A DNA stretch of 64,000 nt from an uncultured Dialister sp. (GTDB taxonomy: Bacteria > Bacillota > Negativicutes > Veillonellales > Dialisteraceae): the NCBI GenBank assembly GCA_900314595.1, contig OMVW01000001.1, positions 124,001-188,000 on the forward strand. Direction: 5' to 3'. The notes beneath the pieces were generated by a model. It saw nothing but the letters and a program-made list of their open reading frames with translations, ran no database searches and was not told where the DNA came from. Shown here piece after piece: positions 59,566 through 64,000 of the stretch. Each line of letters starts with the position of its first letter. Positions within the stretch are counted from its first letter, which is position 1. Both the position numbers and the translations under genes were made by a program.

Positions 59566-60624
59566 ATGGAGAAACAGATGGAAATCAGTCCGGAAAAAAG
59601 AAAAGCACTGGAAAATGCAATGCATCAGATTACCAGAGAATTTGGGGCCGGTTCAATTATGCGTCTTGGAGATATGAACGGCAAACTTGATATTGATGTC
59701 GTTCCAACCGGTTCTCTGGCCCTTGATATCGCGGTAGGTGTAGGGGGATATCCCAGAGGTCGTGTAATTGAAATTTATGGACCCGAATCATCGGGGAAAA
59801 CCACACTGGCCCTTCATGCGATTGCAGAAGCTCAAAAACTTGGTGGAGTCGCCGCGTTTATTGATGCGGAACATGCTCTTGATCCGGTTTATGCCCATCA
59901 TTTGGGAGTTGATACAAAAGACCTGCTTATTTCCCAGCCGGATAGCGGTGAGCAGGCTCTTAGTATTTGCGAATCTCTTGTGCGCAGTGGAGCGGTAGAT
60001 ATCGTTGTTATTGACTCTGTGGCAGCACTTGTTCCAAAACAGGAAATTGAAGGGGATATCAGCGATCAATCTGTTGGTCTCCAGGCTCGCCTTATGAGCA
60101 AAGCTTTGAGAAAACTGACCGGTATTATTAGTAAATCCAGGACAATTGTCATCTTTATTAACCAGATTCGTGAAAAAGTAGGAGTTATGTTTGGCAATCC
60201 GGAAACAACAACTGGTGGTCGGGCTCTTAAATTCTATGCTTCCATGCGTATTGAAATCAGGAGAGCAGAGGCCATTAAGAATGGAACCGAAGTCATTGGC
60301 AACAGGACCAGGGCCAAAGTAGTCAAAAATAAAGTAGCTCCGCCATTTAAGGTTGCTGAATTCGATATTATGTACGGGGAAGGTATTTCAACTGAAGGTA
60401 CTCTTCTGGATATTGCAGTTAATATGGATATCATTCAGAAGAGCGGTGCATGGTATTCTTACAAAGGCACCCGCATCAGTCAGGGACGGGAATCTGCCAA
60501 AACTTATTTGAAGGAACATCCTGATGTTGCTGCCGAAATTGACAAAATTATCAGGGATACCCTCGTTGTAGAACCAGATCATTTTGAAGATGGCGTATTA
60601 TCGGAACAGGATGAAGAAGAATGA
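59566..60624 (+). CDS. recA: Recombinase RecA
   Basis: A 352-residue RecA with Walker A GPESSGKT (72-79), NQIREKVGVMFGNPETTTGG (loop 2 region) and the C-terminal acidic tail ending EEE. It catalyses strand exchange and LexA cleavage. GGGAGG is upstream of ATG 59566. The recX gene overlaps its end. Confidence 0.98.
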   Translation: MEKQMEISPEKRKALENAMHQITREFGAGSIMRLGDMNGKLDIDVVPTGSLALDIAVGVGGYPRGRVIEIYGPESSGKTTLALHAIAEAQKLGGVAAFIDAEHALDPVYAHHLGVDTKDLLISQPDSGEQALSICESLVRSGAVDIVVIDSVAALVPKQEIEGDISDQSVGLQARLMSKALRKLTGIISKSRTIVIFINQIREKVGVMFGNPETTTGGRALKFYASMRIEIRRAEAIKNGTEVIGNRTRAKVVKNKVAPPFKVAEFDIMYGEGISTEGTLLDIAVNMDIIQKSGAWYSYKGTRISQGRESAKTYLKEHPDVAAEIDKIIRDTLVVEPDHFEDGVLSEQDEEE

Positions 60625-61066
60625 CCGGACTGCCTATGAGGCAGCTTTACATCTCCTGAAATACAGGGGACAAAGTGAGAAAGAATTAAGACGTAAACTT
60701 AAAGAACGGGGATATGAGGAATCTGAAACAGGAAAAGCTATAGAAAAATTGAAATATTATGGCTATGTTGATGATGAAAGTCTTGCGGAAGACGTATTCA
60801 GATCGCTCCGCTCACGGCATTGTTATGGGGATTCTTACATACAGCGCAAAATGAAGGAACAGGGGCTTACTGCTCCTGCCCATATTTCAGAAGAAGAGGA
60901 AAAAGAGGATGCGGCAAGACTCCTTCTTACAAAGGTAAAAATTATCCCAGGCTTGCGGACTGATTACAGGAAGGCTGTTTCTTTTCTTCTGATAAGGGGA
61001 TTTTCGATTTCTGCGGTGCATGCGGCACTTTCTGTCCTTCATGTCGATATTCCGGATGAGCAGTAA
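60611..61066 (+). CDS. recX: RecA regulator RecX
   Basis: A protein of about 151 residues built of RecX helical repeats: TAYEAALHLLKYRGQSEKELRRKL and KYYGYVDDESLAEDV are the first two. It inhibits or tunes RecA filaments. The start is uncertain: ATG 60611 (overlap of 14 bases with recA) is favoured, while ATG 60590 or TTG 60584 would add seven to nine residues. No strong ribosome site is seen, so coupling to recA is likely. It is slightly short for the family. Confidence 0.88.
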   Translation: MKKNDRTAYEAALHLLKYRGQSEKELRRKLKERGYEESETGKAIEKLKYYGYVDDESLAEDVFRSLRSRHCYGDSYIQRKMKEQGLTAPAHISEEEEKEDAARLLLTKVKIIPGLRTDYRKAVSFLLIRGFSISAVHAALSVLHVDIPDEQ

Positions 61067-61090
61067 CTGAATTGAAAGGTCAAAATATTA

Positions 61091-61137
61091 ATGCAGATTT
61101 TTCTTTTTTATAGGAGAAATCTGCATTTTCTTTTTTT
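61091..61137 (+). terminator. Terminator of cinA-recA-recX
   Basis: ATGCAGATTT (61091-61100) pairs with AAATCTGCAT (61117-61126), followed by a T-rich tract to 61137. Confidence 0.85.
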
Positions 61138-61217
61138 AAAATCGGAAATTGTCCGAAAATTGAGTAGTCTTCCTTTACTGAAAAAGGGCAAAAAGTAAAA
61201 ATATTTTATTTAATCTA

Positions 61218-61251
61218 TTGACTATTTGACTTTAAAACGATATACTATAAT
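61218..61251 (+). promoter_or_regulatory. ctsR: Promoter and possible operator of ctsR-mcsA-clpC
   Basis: TTGACT (61218-61223) and TATACT (61241-61246) are 17 bases apart. A second TTGACT (61226-61231) and TATAAT (61246-61251) lie within the same stretch. The TTGACT repeat has an eight-base period. CtsR sites are tandem GGTCAAA-like heptads, whose complement is TTTGACC, normally with a ten-base period, so this is only a candidate autoregulatory site. Confidence 0.55.
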
Positions 61252-61279
61252 TGAAATTTGAGAAAGTGGTGAAGTTAAA

Positions 61280-61798
61280 ATGAACAATACAATGCTATCC
61301 GATAAAATTGAAAAGTTTATTCTGGAACTGTTGAATAAACAGGCCAATGATGAATTGCTGCTAAAAAGAAAAGATGTGGCGGATCTATTAGAATGTGCTC
61401 CTTCCCAGGTCACCTACGTTATCAATACCAGATTTTCATCAGATGACCGTTTTGTTGTGGAATCCAGAAGAGGAAGCGGCGGATATATTAAAATCAGTAT
61501 GCGGCCGATGAATCATTCCGGTACTATCCATATGCCGGATTTTGATATGACGAATCATACAAAATCTGAAAGGGGTTCTTCTACTGTAAAGAATAATCCT
61601 AATGGAATTGAATCTATTGAAAAAGGACTTGATGGTTATTTCCGGATGCTGGTTGATTATGATATTATAACCGGCCAGGAATACAGGTTGATTTGTACGA
61701 TGACTCATACCATGCTTGAATATTGCCCCGAAAGCCATCGGAGGGAAGCGGCTAAAACAATGATACGCCGTATGGAATGGGCCTTGAAAGGAGAATAA
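61280..61798 (+). CDS. ctsR: Transcriptional repressor CtsR
   Basis: A 172-residue class III stress repressor with an N-terminal winged helix (LLKRKDVADLLECAPSQVTYVINTRFS) and the RGSGGYIKI wing motif, whose arginine is the target of McsB in Bacillus. It represses clp genes until heat or protein damage. It is the first gene of the operon with mcsA and clpC. GTGGTGAAG is upstream of ATG 61280. Confidence 0.94.
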   Translation: MNNTMLSDKIEKFILELLNKQANDELLLKRKDVADLLECAPSQVTYVINTRFSSDDRFVVESRRGSGGYIKISMRPMNHSGTIHMPDFDMTNHTKSERGSSTVKNNPNGIESIEKGLDGYFRMLVDYDIITGQEYRLICTMTHTMLEYCPESHRREAAKTMIRRMEWALKGE

Positions 61799-61801
61799 GC
61801 T

Positions 61802-62314
61802 ATGCTTTGCGAACGGTGTCATGGAAGAGAAGCTGTTGTCCATATAACCGAAATTATTAATGGACATAAGACTGATCAATATCTTTGCCGTGAATGCGCT
61901 GAAAAAGAAAATGCTGGAACGGCACCTCTCAATTTTTTCGATCATGATTTTTTTTATGATAAATTTGATTCCCTGTTTGATGGTGGATTCATGAGGCCTT
62001 TTTTTGACAGTCCTCTTACGGCCGTTGAGAATATGTACGCTCCTGATACTTTGAGAACAGGTTTAAAACAGGGAGACCGCAGACTTTTTGCAAAACCCGG
62101 AAGCTATGAGAATTTGATGCGTCATCTGACATCCCCTTCTAGTGTGGAGGTCGGTAAAACCGGAAAGGAACCACTGAGCAATGGGGTTGGAAAGAATGGG
62201 AACTCATCTGATCAGCTGCTTATACTTCAAAAGAGACTGGAACAGCTTGTGGCAGAAGAGAAGTATGAAGAGGCTGCAAAAGTACGAGATGAAATTAATA
62301 AACTGAAAAAATAA
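61802..62314 (+). CDS. mcsA: McsA-like zinc-finger / UVR-domain protein
   Basis: A 170-residue McsA homologue with two CxxC pairs (CERC at the N-terminus, CREC near residue 28) and a C-terminal UVR helix pair (LEQLVAEEKYEEAAKVRDEIN). In Bacillus McsA activates the arginine kinase McsB. Here mcsB is absent: clpC begins 75 bases after this stop. The middle is Asp/Phe-rich and longer than a minimal McsA. It could serve ClpC or CtsR directly, or McsB could be encoded elsewhere. Confidence 0.9.
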   Translation: MLCERCHGREAVVHITEIINGHKTDQYLCRECAEKENAGTAPLNFFDHDFFYDKFDSLFDGGFMRPFFDSPLTAVENMYAPDTLRTGLKQGDRRLFAKPGSYENLMRHLTSPSSVEVGKTGKEPLSNGVGKNGNSSDQLLILQKRLEQLVAEEKYEEAAKVRDEINKLKK

Positions 62315-62389
62315 ATTTTTTCACAATCTATATCATTAAAAATTAAATTTTAAAAGGAAAAATTTTACCCTTTGATAAGGAGGGATATT

Positions 62390-64000
62390 ATGGAAGACAG
62401 ATTTACTGATGGAGTTAAAAATGCCTGGAAATTTGCAGCTGCTGAGGCGTCAAAACTTGGCAGTGATTATGTGGGTACAGAACATCTTCTGCTCGGTATT
62501 GCTCATGAAAAAGATACGGCTGGCGGAAAAATACTCCATGAACTTGGAATTACTGTAAATGATATTGAATCCCTGCTTGCACAGTATACAGGAGGCAGGA
62601 GAGGATTCGGCGATGGTGAAATATATGTAGCCCCACGTACAAAAAGGGTTCTGGAGATGGCTGTGGAAGAAGCTAACTCTCTTGGAAATTCTTATGTAGG
62701 GACTGAACATCTTCTTCTGGCCATTCTTCATGAAGGAAGCGGTCTTGCCGTACGGATTCTTGAAAACTTTGATGTGACGGAAGAAAAGCTTGAGAGTGCT
62801 TTTAAAAAATTTATGAACGAGAGAAGCGATACGGAATCCGCCAATCTTGGTGAACTCGGTGATTTTGCCATAGATCTGAATGAAAGGGCCAAACAGGGGA
62901 AAATAGATCCGGTTATTGGGAGAAAAGATGAAATCAATCGCGTCATTCAGATACTTTCTCGCCGGAACAAAAATAATCCGGTACTTATTGGTGAACCAGG
63001 AGTAGGCAAGACAGCTATTGCGGAAGGACTTGCGCAGAGAATCGTAAACAATGATGTCCCTGAAATCCTTATGAACTGCCATATCATTTCACTTAATATG
63101 TCATCTGTAGTTGCCGGTACCAAGTATAGGGGAGAATTTGAGGAAAGACTTAAAAAAGTCATAGAAGAGGTAAAGAAGCACTCTGACTGGATTCTCTTTG
63201 TTGATGAACTTCATACTCTTGTTGGAGCAGGGTCTAGTGAAGGTTCTATGGATGCCGCCAATATTATGAAACCGGCTCTTGCCAGGGGTGAGCTTCGCTG
63301 TATAGGCGCCACGACCCTGAAAGAATATAAGAAATATATAGAAAAGGATGCGGCTTTGGAGCGTCGCTTCCAACCGGTAAAAGTGGGTGAACCGACTTCT
63401 TCCGATACATTGGAAATTCTTAAAGGCCTTCGTGATCGCTATGAAGCTTTTCATAAAGCTAAAATAACAGATGAAGCCCTGCAAACGGCGGTAGAACTTT
63501 CAGGTCGTTATATTACGGACCGCTTCCAGCCCGATAAGGCAATCGACGTAATCGATGAAGCAGCTGCCAAGGTCCGTATGGAAGCCTCTTCCATTCCGGA
63601 AGGCTTGAAGAGTAAAGAGGATGAATTGAAATCGATAAACAAGGAAAAAGAGGCCGCCGTATCCTCTCAGGATTTTGAAAAAGCAGCTGCTTTCAGGGAC
63701 AAGGCCAAAGCTCTTCAGGCAGAAATTGATGGACTTAAAAAAACCTGGAAAGGCGGCGATCATGATCATCTGGTGGTAACCGGTGAAGATATAGCTGAAG
63801 TAGTTTCTAAATGGACCGGAGTACCGGTTTCAAATCTTAAAAAGAGTGATTCAGAAAGACTGCTTCATCTGGAGGATGAGCTCCATAAAAGAGTGGTTGG
63901 ACAGGATGAGGCTGTGCATGCGGTGGCGACAGCTATTCGGCGTGCAAGGGCAGGAATGAAGGATCCCAAACGTCCTATCGGGTCTTTCCTTTTCCTGGGC
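62390..64000 (+). CDS. clpC: ATP-dependent Clp protease ATPase ClpC, N-terminal part
   Basis: The frame runs off the window end; 537 residues are visible. It has two N-terminal Clp_N repeats (FTDGVKNAWKFAAAEASKLG and SLGNSYVGTEHLLLAIL), the first AAA+ domain with Walker A GEPGVGKT (201-208) and Walker B LFVDELH, a UVR-like middle segment (QDFEKAAAFRDKAK), and the start of the second AAA+ domain (VVGQDEAVHAVATAIRRARAG). Unfolds substrates for ClpP. AAGGAGGG is upstream of ATG 62390. The second Walker A lies just beyond the window. Confidence 0.97.
   Translation, partial: MEDRFTDGVKNAWKFAAAEASKLGSDYVGTEHLLLGIAHEKDTAGGKILHELGITVNDIESLLAQYTGGRRGFGDGEIYVAPRTKRVLEMAVEEANSLGNSYVGTEHLLLAILHEGSGLAVRILENFDVTEEKLESAFKKFMNERSDTESANLGELGDFAIDLNERAKQGKIDPVIGRKDEINRVIQILSRRNKNNPVLIGEPGVGKTAIAEGLAQRIVNNDVPEILMNCHIISLNMSSVVAGTKYRGEFEERLKKVIEEVKKHSDWILFVDELHTLVGAGSSEGSMDAANIMKPALARGELRCIGATTLKEYKKYIEKDAALERRFQPVKVGEPTSSDTLEILKGLRDRYEAFHKAKITDEALQTAVELSGRYITDRFQPDKAIDVIDEAAAKVRMEASSIPEGLKSKEDELKSINKEKEAAVSSQDFEKAAAFRDKAKALQAEIDGLKKTWKGGDHDHLVVTGEDIAEVVSKWTGVPVSNLKKSDSERLLHLEDELHKRVVGQDEAVHAVATAIRRARAGMKDPKRPIGSFLFLG

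Noticed and set aside
1..64000. CRISPR array, insertion sequence, integrase or prophage
   Set aside because: No regularly spaced direct repeats, transposase motifs, or phage genes were seen; the region is an ordinary chromosomal backbone.

Overview
The window is a gene-dense, low-GC stretch of bacterial chromosome. It has no insertion sequence, prophage or CRISPR array that I can see. The gene set is Firmicutes-like: a T-box upstream of pheST, ctsR-mcsA-clpC, a 6S-type RNA between aspS and rarA, a single bifunctional (p)ppGpp enzyme, and an mreBCD-mrdA-minD-rodA block followed by the TIGR03960/TIGR03936 pair and rng. Together with anaerobic (early-cobalt) B12 synthesis and a cobaltochelatase carrying a signal peptide, this points to an anaerobic diderm Firmicute of the Negativicutes, perhaps Dialister-like. 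That placement is inference from gene content, not a measured phylogeny.

Layout: (1) 1-4939, the cobalamin operon cbiE(partial)-T-F-G-H-J-C, tightly overlapped. (2) 5179-9102, two convergent units sharing a bidirectional terminator: a FecCD-type permease plus ATPase on +, and exported CbiK plus a BtuF-like lipoprotein on -. (3) 9529-15802, the cell-shape operon: an MreB homologue with eroded nucleotide motifs, mreC, mreD, PBP2 (mrdA), a MinD without MinC or MinE, and rodA. (4) 15811-24735, radical SAM protein, DUF2344, RNase G, a thioredoxin-like protein, zinc-free L31, RF1 and its methylase PrmC, Sua5/TsaC, RpiB and a TIGR01440 protein. (5) 24962-30690, glyA, a MacAB-like export system and a solitary acyl-CoA dehydrogenase. 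(6) 30712-34741, T-box-controlled pheST. PheS has an apparent tandem duplication of its N-terminal coiled coil. (7) 34846-41208, a SpeD-fold protein lacking key AdoMet decarboxylase residues, argR, recN, DUF4127, tRNA-Ser(CGA), tadA and a small hypothetical protein. (8) 41209-48282, recJ, rel, dtd, a metallo-hydrolase, an AI-2E-family permease and fur. (9) 48448-61066, hisS, aspS, 6S RNA, rarA, ftsK, an orphan solute-binding protein, rimO, cinA, recA and recX. (10) 61280-64000, ctsR, mcsA and clpC (cut by the window edge), with no mcsB.

Most genes lie on +. The minus-strand patches are 7066-9102, 34846-35340 and 37881-40239. Strong inverted repeats at the convergent gene ends act as shared terminators. 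The most unusual items are the SpeD-fold protein with Lys62/Phe83, the PheS N-terminal duplication, the probably ATPase-dead MreB, the exported CbiK with its transporter, MinD without MinC/E, and McsA without McsB.
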